Part shown: positions 49,935 to 61,435 of the stretch, piece by piece | How positions within the stretch are numbered: the first letter of the stretch is position 1 | Layout of the letters: the number at the start of each line of letters is the position of its first letter | From: Hericium rajendrae | Taxonomy: Eukaryota > Basidiomycota > Agaricomycetes > Russulales > Hericiaceae | Direction: 5' to 3' | DNA: 64,000 nucleotides | Assembly: GCA_033439255.1 (NCBI GenBank) | Contig: CM065887.1 | Coordinates: 558,001 to 622,000, forward strand | Made by a program: the position numbers and the translations under genes | Notes under the pieces: generated by a model | Told to the model about the DNA's origin: nothing | The model's input: the letters and a program-made list of their open reading frames with translations, nothing else | Database searches by the model: none

Positions 49935-51307
49935 ATGCGCTGGCTTTTCGGCTTGCTGGGGTTTGGAGGGCCAGTGGCCTGCCTAGGCCTGCAGATTCCA
50001 CTGCAGCTCGACGGCATACCGCGAAGCACATTTGACGAGCTTGTGCGGTTTACGAAATTCTCCTCAGCCGTATACCAATTGATATGCCCCAGTCCGCTCG
50101 GGACCACCCTCGTCGACTCTGTGAGTGTCGATTCACATTGGCGCCTGTGCTCTGGTCTTACTGGTATCTCTTGCTTTGGTCAGTTCTACAATCTTGTTAC
50201 AGATGTCCACGGCTTCGTTGCGCGTGATGATGACAGACGGCAGATCATTGTCGCTTTCCGTGGTACCCAGCAGCTGGCAGACATCTTCACAGGTTTGATA
50301 CCGCGCTCGCAAGTCAATAAAGCTAAGGACTTACTCTTGCACAGATGAGAACCTCGTCCTGGTTCCTTTCTCGTCGCCTGGTGTCCAGCTGAACACAACG
50401 TCGCCAGTGGCAGTACATGCTGGTTTCCTCATCGCGTTCAATTCTATCTCCCGGGCCGTTATATCCTCCGTGCGGGAGCAGCTCGACATTCATAAGAATT
50501 ATTCTGTTATCGTCACAGGTGACTTTGGCCAGTTTCGTTTGCAACGGGCCACTGACTCGAAGAGCAGGCCATTCATTGGGTGGATCACTTGCTTCACTAG
50601 GCGGTTTGTCTTTAAAGGCGCACTTCCCGACGACACACATCCGGCTGTTTACCTTTGGTATTCACCGTCGCTTGAGAATCTCGCTTGTCTCGTCTAATTG
50701 TGATCGCCAGGTCAAGCACGGACGGGCAATGCTGGTTACGCCGACTTGGTCGAGAGCTTCCTAGGAGCCGGCAATATATACAGAGCCGTACATACGTGGG
50801 GTAAGCAAGTCCGTAGCGATGGTAAAGCGGAGCTCCCTCTCAGCTACCGTTAATTCGTAGATGGCGTGCCGACGCTGGTCCCTGAATATCTCGGCTACCG
50901 TCACCAGTATGTTGTCAATTGCTTACTGGACCTTCGCCTTGTGATCTCACTGTATACCTTTCACCAGCGTCACGGAGTACTGGCAGTTCGAAGAACCAGG
51001 TTTGTCATTCTCCGTTTTTCTCCGCCTCATCGTATATAATGCCGTACTTGGATTAGCGATACCCTCAACTGTCCGAAGATGCAGTGGTCAAGAAGACCCA
51101 ACTTGCAGCGTTTCAATCCGTATGTTCTTCTCGCTCGTATCAGCCAATCGTGACCATGCTGAGTGGTTCATCTCATGCAGCTTCCACTGGTATTAATGTG
51201 GCCCATGGAATTTACTTTGGACAAGGTCTGTCTTTTCACCCAGGCTAAATCAACGCGTGCTGACTTGTCGGCCAGTCATGGGTCTGGATGCGAGCTTATG
51301 TCTCTAA
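49935..51307 (+). CDS. Secreted class 3 lipase (FaeA/Rhizomucor-lipase fold)
   Basis: Alpha/beta-hydrolase that should cleave triglycerides or related esters outside the cell. Ten exons: 49935-50120, 50184-50292, 50345-50518, 50568-50657, 50711-50800, 50861-50906, 50968-50999, 51057-51119, 51181-51225 and 51276-51307 (288 aa). The N-terminus (LFGLLGFGGPVACLGL) is a likely signal peptide. IIVAFRGTQQ forms the oxyanion side, GHSLGGSLASLGG holds the nucleophile Ser, and DGVPTLVPEYLGYRHH supplies the Asp/His region. CSGQEDPTCSVS and the end GINVAHGIYFGQ match basidiomycete lipases. The last five exons are 32-63 nt long, so boundaries there rely on family sequence; every phase agrees. Confidence 0.9.
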
Positions 51308-51665
51308 TTCTCCTGTCCCTTTGCGCACGGATATATACCCTTCTCATGCAATTCGTTACAATACCGATACCACACATAGCCGAATAATTCAGTCAATTGC
51401 ATGTCTATGAATACCTATACAGCTATGAAGGACAGCGCGGCTTAAACCCTGCAGAGAACAACAACATTTGTACAAATTACAGTGGTGAAAAGTGAGGTAC
51501 TATTTCATACACGGGGTCTCGTAGTATGGTATCAATATATGGTGGTGGTAACCGGTAGGCTTGCGGTGAATAAAAGTCAATGAAGTGCAGGACAGCAATA
51601 AGACAGCAATGGTATAAGTGAAATTGAAATGAAAAGTAAGACGGAACAAAGTTCGATGAGAGGTA
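51308..51665. other. Convergent intergenic region (lipase / adenylate cyclase)
   Basis: A 358-base AT-rich spacer between two convergent genes. It likely holds both polyadenylation regions. Confidence 0.5.
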
Positions 51666-54600
51666 TCACACGGCCAACAAGTTCAAAATCTCATTCAGCG
51701 TCTCTGGGTCCAATGGCCGGCCATTTCGGCGTCGTAATGCAGCAGTGAGAGTGTTGAGCTCGGGCGGGGCGAGGCGATTCGACAAACCGGTTGTGGCGAT
51801 CTCCAGCTGTAGCACGATGAGCTCGAGTATGGCACTACATTCCGCTTCTGAAGCCTTGTCCGGTATCGAAGGAAGAAGGGAAGCAGGATCCGCATACAGG
51901 TGCAGTGACGATGAGGACGACCTGTTTGACTCTTCACAAAGGTCTGGAGGCAACATCTGGGCATTACTGCCTTTACGTGGCACCGCTGGGCGGAAGACCC
52001 GCCCTCCAGCAAGAGCTTGAAGGCGAATACAGAGCATAGAGAGTCCCCGCAACTCGTCCACGCTGCAGATCACCGGATGCGGCATGGGAGCATCTGCGAT
52101 CGAGTCTTCGTCCATGTCCTTGCGGCCAATCAGGTCGCCGGGGAAGACTAATGAGAGCGTCTCGGGAACTTCGAGGCCCTTCAGCTTCACTTCGCCGACC
52201 AGGACCACATTGATATTGAGTCGCCGGATAGCATCAACGACGCCGTTGGGCTGCATCAGCGAGTGCTCCGTCTCCGGCCCCGTCTCGAAAATGCGCGCCT
52301 CGATCTCGCGCACGACGTCCGCGCTGACCATGATCTGCCCGCCCTGCGCACACGTATTGATGCGCGCCGCGCGATTCACCATTGGCCCATAGTAGTCCAT
52401 GCGCTTCGTGATCTGGTCGATCTCGCACACGGGCGAGCCACAGTGGATGCCCATACGGAGCGAGAGACCGCGCGCGATCACATTGCCCTTGGCATCGCGG
52501 ATCTCCCTGCCGTCCTCGCAGTCCAGGATCTCCTGCGGCCAGGGCTCGTTCAGCAGCTGCAGCTGGATGTTCACACACCACAGCAGCGCCGCCGACACCG
52601 TCTCAAACGCGACCATGAACGCGTCGCCTTCCGTCTTGACCTCGTATCCCCCGCAGAAGCGCAGATGCCGGCGCAGCAAGCTGTGATGCATGCGCATTGC
52701 AGAGGGCATGCCCGCGTTCGTCTCCCACAGGTGCGTCGAGTTCCGGATGTCCGTGAAGACGATGGCGAGGTGGCCCGTCGGCGGGTCGACCTCCTCGTCC
52801 AGCCGCGCAATGCTGCGGTCGCCAATCTGGTCCTTCTGCCTCCGCCGCGTGGACAAGAACAGGTCGGTGTCCGCCGGCGGCTCCCCATCCGCGGTCTGTT
52901 GCGACGGGCTCTGGAACAGCTTGTTCAGAGAAATCACCATGATCATCGTGCTGCCCTCCGCGCCGTAGCTGATAGCGAAGTCGCGCAGCTTCTGCGCGGC
53001 AATCATCGGGTCGCCGCGCTCAGAGCGGGCGATGTCGACGGCGGTCTGGTACGAGACGTAGTCCCACAGGCCGCTGTTCCCGATGATGATGAACTCGTCG
53101 AGCTCGGACAGCTGGTACTCGTACACGTCCGGCCGCGCATTCACGACCGGCAGCAGGTGGTAGAACCCGAACGAGCGCGACACGTCCACCTCGTCGTTGA
53201 CGAGCCCCTTCGGCGACACCCAGCCCTCGGCCGCGCGGATGCGCGCGATCTCGTTCCGGTCGAACGGGTCGTGCTTCGTCGCGACGACCTCGGCCGTGCC
53301 CCGGCGCGAGACGACCGCGAGCGCGTTCCCCGCGTTCGCGACCCACAGCGTCTTCTCCTGGATGAACGCGACGATGCCCGACGCGCCCCAGTTCGAGAGG
53401 TCGAGCGTCGCGTGGTTCGAGCGCCGGCTCGCCTGCGACATCTTGCGCGGCATCGTGCCGCCCGAGAAGATGAAGTCGTGCGTGACGCGGTTGAGCTTCA
53501 GGAACGTGCGCCGCAGCGCGTCCTTGACCGTCTCGCCGCGGTCCTCGCGCAGCGCGGCCAGGTTCGCCTGGAAGAGCGTCGTGAAGTTGTCGTGCAGGTA
53601 CTTCGAGATGCGGCTGTCCTCCGCGGACGCCTGCGCACGCCCGAACATCGCGAAGATCGCCTCGCCCCGGTCGCGGAACGCGGGCTGCACGAGATCGAAC
53701 ATGGACACGTAGTCGCGGTGGCGGCCCAGGTGGTCGGCGATCCCGTAGGCCATGGAGTTGACTTCCGAGAGGGACGTGCGCACGCGCCGCTCTTCGTTGT
53801 CGTCGGGGATGTTCATCGCGAACGTCGTCGTGACGTCCATAAGACCGAGCACGCGCAGCTGGTCGAGCCCGCCGAAGCCGGCGAGCTCCAGCACCACTTT
53901 TGCTTGCTCGGGGCCCCGCCGAGACTGCTCAGGCTTGATCTCGAGGCGCTTGTTTCCCGAAAGATTGAGGTATCGCAGGTTCTTGTTGAAGTTCCTGAGC
54001 CCGCCGTTAGCACGCTCCCTCAAAATCATGACAAAACCGCACTCACCAATTCCAGTCAAACTCCCAGTTGTTGATATTGTACTTCAACACATTGCTTCCC
54101 ACATCCAATATCGAGAGACTCGGGACCTTCGCGAGCTCGTGCGGCAGCGTCTGCAGCCTGTTGCCGTTGAGGAACAGGATCTCGAGCCTGCTGAGGCGGT
54201 GCAGATCCTGCGTCGGCAGACTCGCGAGCTTGTTCCCGCTGAGGTACAGCTCCTCAAGCTTCGTCATGTCGCGCAGGAACGAGCGCGGCATCTCCTGGAT
54301 GTCGTTAAACGACAGGTTCAGCACCTTGAGCTCGCGCAGCACCATCAGTACGGGAAGCGCGTCGTCCGTCATGCGGTTCTCGCCCAGATAGAGCTGCTCA
54401 AGCGAAGACACAAGCGGCGGGACGAGGCGCACGGGCATCGTGCTCACAGTGGACGCCTTGCGGTCTGCGAGGATCCCGTTCGGCGGGCTCCCGGGGAGGT
54501 CCGCGCTGAGCAGATTGGGGCTCAGCAGCGCCGTGCTTGCAGCGGGTGGCGTACCGCTGCTGAGTGCAGGTGTGTTCACAGCTAGGGTCGTCGGCGGCGG

Positions 54601-57475
54601 GTGCCACACGGAGATGAGGTTCGACGTCATGTTGATGCGGCGGAGCGCGCCGCATTGCCAGAGGCTGAGCGGGACCTCGCTGAGGTTGTTGTTATGCACG
54701 TCGAGGCGTTCGAGGCGCTGCAGGCGGCCGATGCTCGCAGGCAGCGCGTCGAGCGAGTTGTCCGAGCATGAGAAGCAGTGGAGCCGCGACAGCTCGCCGA
54801 GCGAGTCGGGGATGGAGCGGAAGTTGTTGCTGTCGAGATTAAGCACCTCGAGCGCGGTGAGCTGCGCGAGCGCGAGATCGTCGAGCGACGAGAGCTTCGC
54901 ATGCGAGATGTTGAGCGACGTGAGCGCGTGCGGGATCTGCCCGATGGGTCCGGGTACGAGCGTGATCTGCGTGATGTCGTTGTGCGAGACGTCGATCTTC
55001 GCGACGCAAGGGCCGGTGGAGAGGTCGAGCGCGTGCACCGCGTTGTGGTTCACGCAGAGCTCCTCGAGCATTGGAAGCATCGCAACGACAGCGAGGTCTA
55101 CGACATTGTTGCGCCGGCAGTCGAGGAAGCGCAAGTTCGTAAGGCCGGTGCAGCCATCCGGGAAGCGACTGACACGGTTCCCGACGATGACGAGCCGCTG
55201 GAGATTCGACAGGTTGCCGATCTCGTCGGGCAGCTCCGAGATCATGTTGAAGGAGATGTCGAGCTCTGCGAGGCCCTCCATGTCGCAGAGCTCCTCGGGG
55301 AATACCTGGAACTTGTTGTTCGAAATGTTGAGCACGCGTAGCGCCCGTAGGCGAGGAAAGTACCACGGCAGCTTCTCCATCCTGTTGTTCTGCACCATCA
55401 AGTTGGTCAGATCTGGGATGCGATCCAGCCCGACGTCCAGATCGCCGATCCGGTTGCATGATAGATCCAGCCCGAGGAGCGTTGTGCAGTGCCGTACACT
55501 CTGCGGGACGCGCTTGATGGACATGTTGGATAGGCGTAGCTCCTGCAGCCCAGTGCACGACTGGACGAAATCGAGAGGGATCTCGACCATGGGATTGCGC
55601 GACAAGTTGAGAGAACGAATGTCATCGGCACGACGGTACAGAGCGATGGGTATTGTGCGCAAGCTCCTGTTGGTCAAGTCGATGTCACTATGGTTGCTGA
55701 AGAAGAGATCTTCTTCCTGTCGACCAGTCAGGCGGTATAGAGACACGGCATGGATGCACACTCACCGGGGGACCCAGTACATTGCTCTTGTACACGAACT
55801 TGAACAGAAAGCTCAAGTCTTCCCCACCAAGATTCTCCAACCCGTCCGCAACATCGTACCCTGCCTGTTCTAAACGCCGCCGGACGATATCAGCCGGTCG
55901 CTCCGTGTGCGCAAGCAGTCGTTCTGTGTCCACATCATGAGTCTCCAAGCCCGCAGAAACCGCAGAAACTGCCACCGACCTCGACCCCGCTCCTTCAGAT
56001 ACAGCCGGTACACCTCCGGCTGCTCCCGCAACTTCGGCCCCAGCTTCTGCGTCAGCTGCTCCGTCGTCACAGCCAGCCCGATCGACAGCACACGAAACGT
56101 GTTGTTCGCAAGGTGCAGCCGGATCCTGTACGGCGCTCGCTCCTGACTCGCCTGTTTGGACGCCCGCGCCGCTGCCGCTGCCGCCATCGTGTTCGTCGTT
56201 GTCATTCGCCGCCGGCTCTTGCGCTTCTGCTGCGACGACGCGGCCCGGCTCCCGTCGTTTGGCGGCGAATCTGCCGTCGGCTCCTCTGAGCTCGAGTAGT
56301 CCGGTTCCTGCTCGTCGTGCTTGTCCACCGCCCAGCTTTCCGGCGGGTCCCACTCCGTATCCAGGTCGCTCTTCACCAGCGGCAGCAGCTGCTGCGGTAC
56401 CACCACCGGCGCGATTGGCGGCACCTGTGGCACACGCGTCTTCGGCGATACTTTCCGGTCGTACTGGGTCCGCGCCAGCGCGGGACTCGACATGAATGGA
56501 TCGTGGAACAGCGGCTCGTTCGCCGAGACATCGTCGACCAGGATCGGACCGCTGTTGAACGACACCTTGTCCGAGTCGTCCATGCTCTGGTTCGGCGGGC
56601 TGCTCGTCGGCATCGCGTTGGCCAGAGGCGGCGGTGCTGGTGGCGGCGGTGGCAGGCGCGACCGGTCGATGATCCCGTCCATCTTCTCGATGTCCAGGTC
56701 CAGCTGCACTTCTGCCCCCTCCGAGGTCGCAGACGACGTTGGCGTCGGCGTCGGCGTCAGCCTCCGCTTTTCTCGCCCTTTGTCCTTCTTGAGGGTACGC
56801 GAGGGAGAAGGGCCGAGCGAGAGAAAGGACGAGTCCTGATGAATGTACGATGGCAGTGGCGGGACGGACGCCGAAGACGCGGATCCCTCGCGCTCTTCGG
56901 CTTCGATACGGGGCTTGCTGCGCGACCGCTTGAGCTTGTTGAACAAGTTAATGGACGACTTTTGCTTTCGTGGAGTCGTGGGTGCTGCGTGTGCCCGTTC
57001 GCTGTGGGCAGAGCTGCTCCCGACGCTGCCATCGAAGCTATGGGACTCGCTGCCGTATGGACGCGCGGGCAGCTGGCGCTGTGTTGATGGAAATGAAAAC
57101 GACGACTTGCCGCTGAAGCCGAAGGACCGCGGTTGCTTCGGGGGAGGTGCAGGCTGGCAAGGCAAGACGCGTTAAGCATTAAAACACGAAAAGAGAATAT
57201 AGAATAGACAAGTTTTTGCAACCGCCAGAATCGGCTCCAGTCAGATGATTCCAAAAGCCTTCCATAGTCATATCCCTCATTCATTCCATTCAAAACTCGG
57301 TTCCAGCGGTTGCAAAACCTCTCAAATGAAAGAGACTCACGGGCTCGTCGTCCGGAAGTGCCCATGGCGCGATGTCGATGCGAGAATCGAGGGCGTGGGG
57401 AGAGGCAAAGGAGAGGCCCTCTGGAGATAGGTACTGGCCGTTGTGCATGAGGGAGTTGAAGATCTGTGAGGCCAT
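51666..57475 (-). CDS. CYR1: Adenylate cyclase (RA - LRR - PP2C-like - cyclase catalytic)
   Basis: Makes cAMP for the PKA pathway under Ras control at the plasma membrane. Exons on the minus strand are 57475-57341, 57153-55980, 55923-55766, 55716-54047 and 53994-51666 (1821 aa). The N-terminal 380 residues are Pro/Ser-rich and disordered. A Ras-association domain follows at about 387-489 (YRIRLHLANNTFRV). About 20 leucine-rich repeats span 490-1080 (LDVHNNNLSEVPLSL style). A PP2C-like domain lies at about 1126-1406, and the class III cyclase core starts at about 1455 with HLAIVFTDIRNSTHLWE and has YYGPMVNRAARI. The PP2C part lacks usual metal ligands (ADHLG, NAGNALA, GNSGLWD), as in other fungal cyclases. 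An in-frame ATG at 57514 is an alternative start. Confidence 0.95.
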
Positions 57476-57709
57476 GGCGAGGACAAAGGCCGTCCCTTGT
57501 ACTCTACACTTCATATCGCCGGTTTATTGCACGGCCTCGGCTCCCGCCGGCCGGAGCGCCCGCCTTGGCGCTTGAGACACTGCAACGGTCTGCAACCCGG
57601 CCTGACCGAGCTCAGCTGAGTGTCGGCCCATGGTCGCCCACCCATGCTCTTTTGAACGCTCTCATTAACCAAGTCCATCTCGGACGTCCAGCCAGGCTCG
57701 TGCATACCC
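57476..57709. promoter_or_regulatory. Short divergent promoter: adenylate cyclase / NIPA transporter
   Basis: Only 234 bases separate the cyclase ATG (57475, minus) from the NIPA ATG (57710, plus), so the two transcripts almost certainly share a core promoter region. If the cyclase starts at 57514 the gap is 195 bases. Confidence 0.6.
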
Positions 57710-60310
57710 ATGTCTTCAACTTCACCCTCTCCATCCGCATCCTCGTCTGCCGCAGCAGGCTCTATCCAAGTGCCAAGCTCATTAAAGGTACGCCTCGCCC
57801 GCCGCTCCGCTGCGCGCTCCTCTCATTTTCAGCTCCCAGATCGTCGGCATCATCCTCGCCGTGGTTAGCGGCGTGCTCATCGGATGCAGTTTCGTCTTCA
57901 AGAAGAAGGGGCTCTTGCGATCACAGGCCGGCCAAACCGCCGGTCAGGGTGTCGCCTACCTCAAGTCGGTGAGCACCGCGTCGCGTCTCAGGAGTGCCTA
58001 TCGTCCTGACACCTTGATGCATAACAGGTACTATGGTGGACTGGAATGATTAGTGCGTGTCTCTATGCCCGATAAATTGACGCGTTGCCCATCAACCTCG
58101 ATAGTGATGATTGCTGGGGAGCTTTGCAACTTCGCAGGTGTGTGCCTCCGTCTCTGTTACATCCCATATCCTGACGACGCGCAGCATACGCATTTGTTGA
58201 GGCACTCGTCGTCGTGCGTCGTCTCATTGCCTACCGTTGCCCTGCCCTCAAGTTGCCCTTAGACACCGCTCGGTGCTCTCTCTGTAGTGATATCCGCAAT
58301 ACTCTCGTCCTTCTTTCTCAACGAGAAGCTCACATTCTTTGGGTGGCTTGGGTGTGGTCTCTGCATCGTATGCATCGCCCACTGTCTGTTTGCCGCGCTT
58401 CTCATCTCGGCCTTTCCAGATCGGATCCACAATCATCGCCCTCAACAGTGCGCGCCTCCCAGCCTTTCCGCTTCGTTCCGCACGCTGACGCTCCTGCACA
58501 GGTCCGCCAGAACCAACAATAGGTCACATCAAGGATTTCCAACATCTCTTCATCTCTGTCGGCTTCCTCGTATACGCAGGCATCCTCATTTCTATCGCCC
58601 TCTCCATTATATTTTACTTCGGCCCAAAGTAAGTGGTCAGGGCTGACCGGGCACTGCACTGCCTTCCATCAGCTTTGTGTCATGTTGTGATACTCAACAT
58701 CATCTAAACATAGGTATGGCAGCAAGAACATGATCTGGTACATCCTTGTGTGCAGTGTTATCGGCGGAATTAGCGTTAGCGTCACCACTGGTTTGGGATC
58801 TGCTATCGTTACCACCGTCATGGGCGAAAACCAGGTGCGTTTCCATCTGTGACCCTCGTTCCCAGCGCGACACTTATCCTGCATTCTCAAGTTTAAATAT
58901 TGGTTTATTTATTTCCTCCTGGCCTTTGTTGCTGTAACATTAAGTAAGGCTTCCCACGTTCTATCTGCGGCTTTTGCTCATGCGAAACAGTCACGGAGGT
59001 GTTTTATCTCAACAAGGCGCTGGCTATGTTTAATACCGGTGCGTCTGTCCTTTTTACGATCGCGACGCCGCTCATCCTCATGTCGCACAGCTATGGGTAA
59101 GCCGATCTTACTCGGCACGCATTGCAGTGCACGCTGACAGGATCCCAGTGACACCGACGTACTACGTCATTTGTGAGTCCCTCCTTGCAGCGCTCGGAGC
59201 GACGACTGACACTCCATTTTAGTCACGTTTTGTTCTATGGTCACGACTGTCGTACGTTCTCAGGATGTCGGAGTTGCTAAGACAGCACTTAATTCCCCGT
59301 AGGTGCTCTTTCAAGGCCTCAAGGCCTCACCACAGCAGATAATCACGATTGTCATGGGTTTCCTCACAATCTGCGTGGGTATCACCATCCTCCAACTGTC
59401 GAAAGTGGACCCAACGGAGTTCAAGTCGCTGGATCGGCGCTCCACCATCCTGCTGCAAGCCGCGCGCTCGCAAACATCGCACGCGCCCGATGAGAAGAGC
59501 GTGACAGATATAGAAGAACCGGGCATTGACGCGCTGCGCGGGTCGTTCGGCACCATCGGCAGCATCATCCGCGCGCGGAGCGCGCGACGCATGAGCCAGT
59601 CCTCCCATGTTGGCTCCTCCCTGCGCTTCCCTGGCGCCGCGGCGCGCTACAGCGACCTCGAGCGCACGCCAGGCACACCAGAGTCGCGCAAGTCCGGCCT
59701 GCCGGCGCACGACCTCGGCGGCATGAAGCGGCACCAGCTGTGGGACGCGCCCGTCCCGGGCGCCGACGACAGGTCGGAGCGCATCTCGATGACGAGCCAG
59801 CCGAGCGCGCGCAAGCAGACGATCAAGTTCGACGACGAGGAAGTCGTGCACCAGTACCACCCGACGCGCACGGGCGACGCGGCCGCGACGCACGAGCACC
59901 GTCTCGCGGCGAATCGCAGCCCGCCTCTCCCCGGCAGCACGGAGGTGCTCGTCCCGCCGCCCCCACCCGGCCTCGCAAGCCCGCCCCGCACGGCGCCGCC
60001 GCGGCTGGGCATGGCGTCGATCGACGAGCTCCGCGGGACGGACCCGTTCGAGAACACACCGTCGACGGCGGGGCTCCCGAGCGCGTCGACGGGCTCGCTG
60101 TACGACGACGAGCTGCCCCCGCACGCACACCACCGGCGCTTCGGGCGCGCGTCGACGAGCTCGAAGGACTACCCGCGCGGGGACGCGAAGGACGACGCGG
60201 AGGAGTCGATGCGCCTCTGGGGCCGGGCGAGCGAGGAGGACGAGGAGCGCGCGTCGCCGCCGGGCGGCGGCATCCGTCTCGTGCCGAGCGCGCCGAGCGG
60301 GCGGTTTTGA
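57710..60310 (+). CDS. NIPA-type magnesium transporter with long C-terminal tail
   Basis: Multi-pass membrane protein of the NIPA (DUF803) family, proposed Mg2+ transporters. Fifteen exons: 57710-57787, 57840-57968, 58028-58052, 58105-58137, 58185-58213, 58263-58367, 58420-58447, 58502-58628, 58714-58834, 58892-58943, 58991-59038, 59091-59096, 59149-59172, 59223-59251 and 59303-60310 (613 aa). Nine or so helices lie between residues 27 and 315, with family motifs GCSFVFKKKGLL, GELCNFAAYAFVEA, TPLGALSVVISAILSSFFLNE and MVTPTYYVIFTFCSM. Exon 12 is only 6 nt (CTATGG) yet is needed for NT-AM-VTPTYY. The last 300 residues are a disordered, Pro/Ser/Arg-rich cytosolic tail. It diverges from the adenylate cyclase gene. 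Confidence 0.93.
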
Positions 60311-61435
60311 GGATGGATGGGGTGGTTTCTCTCGGGTTCCGGAGCTTGTAGCTTAGATCACCTGGACGCTTGACGACATCACGATCTATATGCGTTGGTA
60401 TTAATGTTGTTTCGACTACTCACTTATTCGGACCGTGGAATAGAGAATAGAGCTTCGACTCGCTGTGTTCTCAGGTAGAGCGCGCGAGGTGGATCTCCGA
60501 AGGTGACAGGCGTGGAGGGTCTCCCAAGGTACTACGCGCCGATGTGTACTAGTATCCAGCAATGAACGAATGAATCTTCACCGACTTCATCATGGCTGAT
60601 CACAAGATAACAAGCAAGAGAGTATGATTCCATATTCAGCAATAATGAATACCACGGCCCTAACGGGCATCCCCTGGTCTCGCCAAAGCTGCTGAAAGTA
60701 TTGCTATATGAACAGTATTTATCCATGTATTTTACAAGTATGGTCATGACGATCGCACGCAGCCAGTCCAGCGCCTTGCGTCCCGTGCTGCCCTACTATG
60801 CCCCAGCATTGCCCGAAAGGCAGCGCGCACCACGTTGCTGATCTTCAGCCCTGCGACGCCACTTCTTGCACTGTGTACACTGGCGCAGTGGCCTCGTTTC
60901 TCCTTTCTTGGGATCCATTTCGTCAATGAGGACTCCAGGCAGCTGCAGGAGACCGGAGCTCCTTATCCTCGAATCCAGACTGTCGGCGCAGCTGAGTTGA
61001 AAGACATCCGGTTATGTGCGTTTCTTCAAAGTCCGCAAGTCTGCGCCACAAGCTGCCTAATCGAGCGACTTTTCATGCCCATATATGGACGGATGGTCGA
61101 ACTGCCTTTTTGGGTTCGTCTGATGTGAAGACCTGGCTCTACCGAGACCAGGAATAGACGACGGCGACAGGTGACAAAACGACAGCATAGGACAAATGCA
61201 AGTAAGAACACTCAGATGAACTAGATGGGCACGCATAATGCCCCGAAAGGTATCTCCACACCAGCAACACGGAAACTCAGGCAGATAGACGATAAACAAG
61301 TAGGGTAGTATCAAACCAAGAAGCATGGCGTGCGCACACAGATCGAGTCGATGAGGCGATTTTGCGATGCCGATGAACCGATGGGACCTGCGCCAATAAG
61401 TACCGCCTGCAGGACCCACTTGACCTGCCCCGCAC
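60311..61435. other. Convergent intergenic region
   Basis: Holds 1125 bases between the ends of the NIPA gene and the C-terminal-zinc regulator. The plus ORF at 60835-61128 has no family features. Nothing else is supported. Confidence 0.45.

Noticed and set aside
52263-54074. 603-codon plus-strand ORF opposite the adenylate cyclase gene
   Set aside because: It lies fully antisense to the PP2C and cyclase exon and is rich in Arg, Leu, Val and Asp. Such frames arise from the strong third-position GC bias of the true gene and contain no domain.
54440-55873. 477-codon plus-strand ORF over the leucine-rich repeats
   Set aside because: Antisense shadow of the LRR exon. The repetitive composition mirrors the repeats on the other strand.
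56317-57087. 256-codon plus-strand ORF opposite the cyclase N-terminus
   Set aside because: Arg/His-rich shadow of a Pro/Ser-rich coding exon with no recognisable motif.
59327-60133. 268-codon minus-strand ORF opposite the NIPA tail
   Set aside because: Antisense shadow of the GC-rich C-terminal tail exon.
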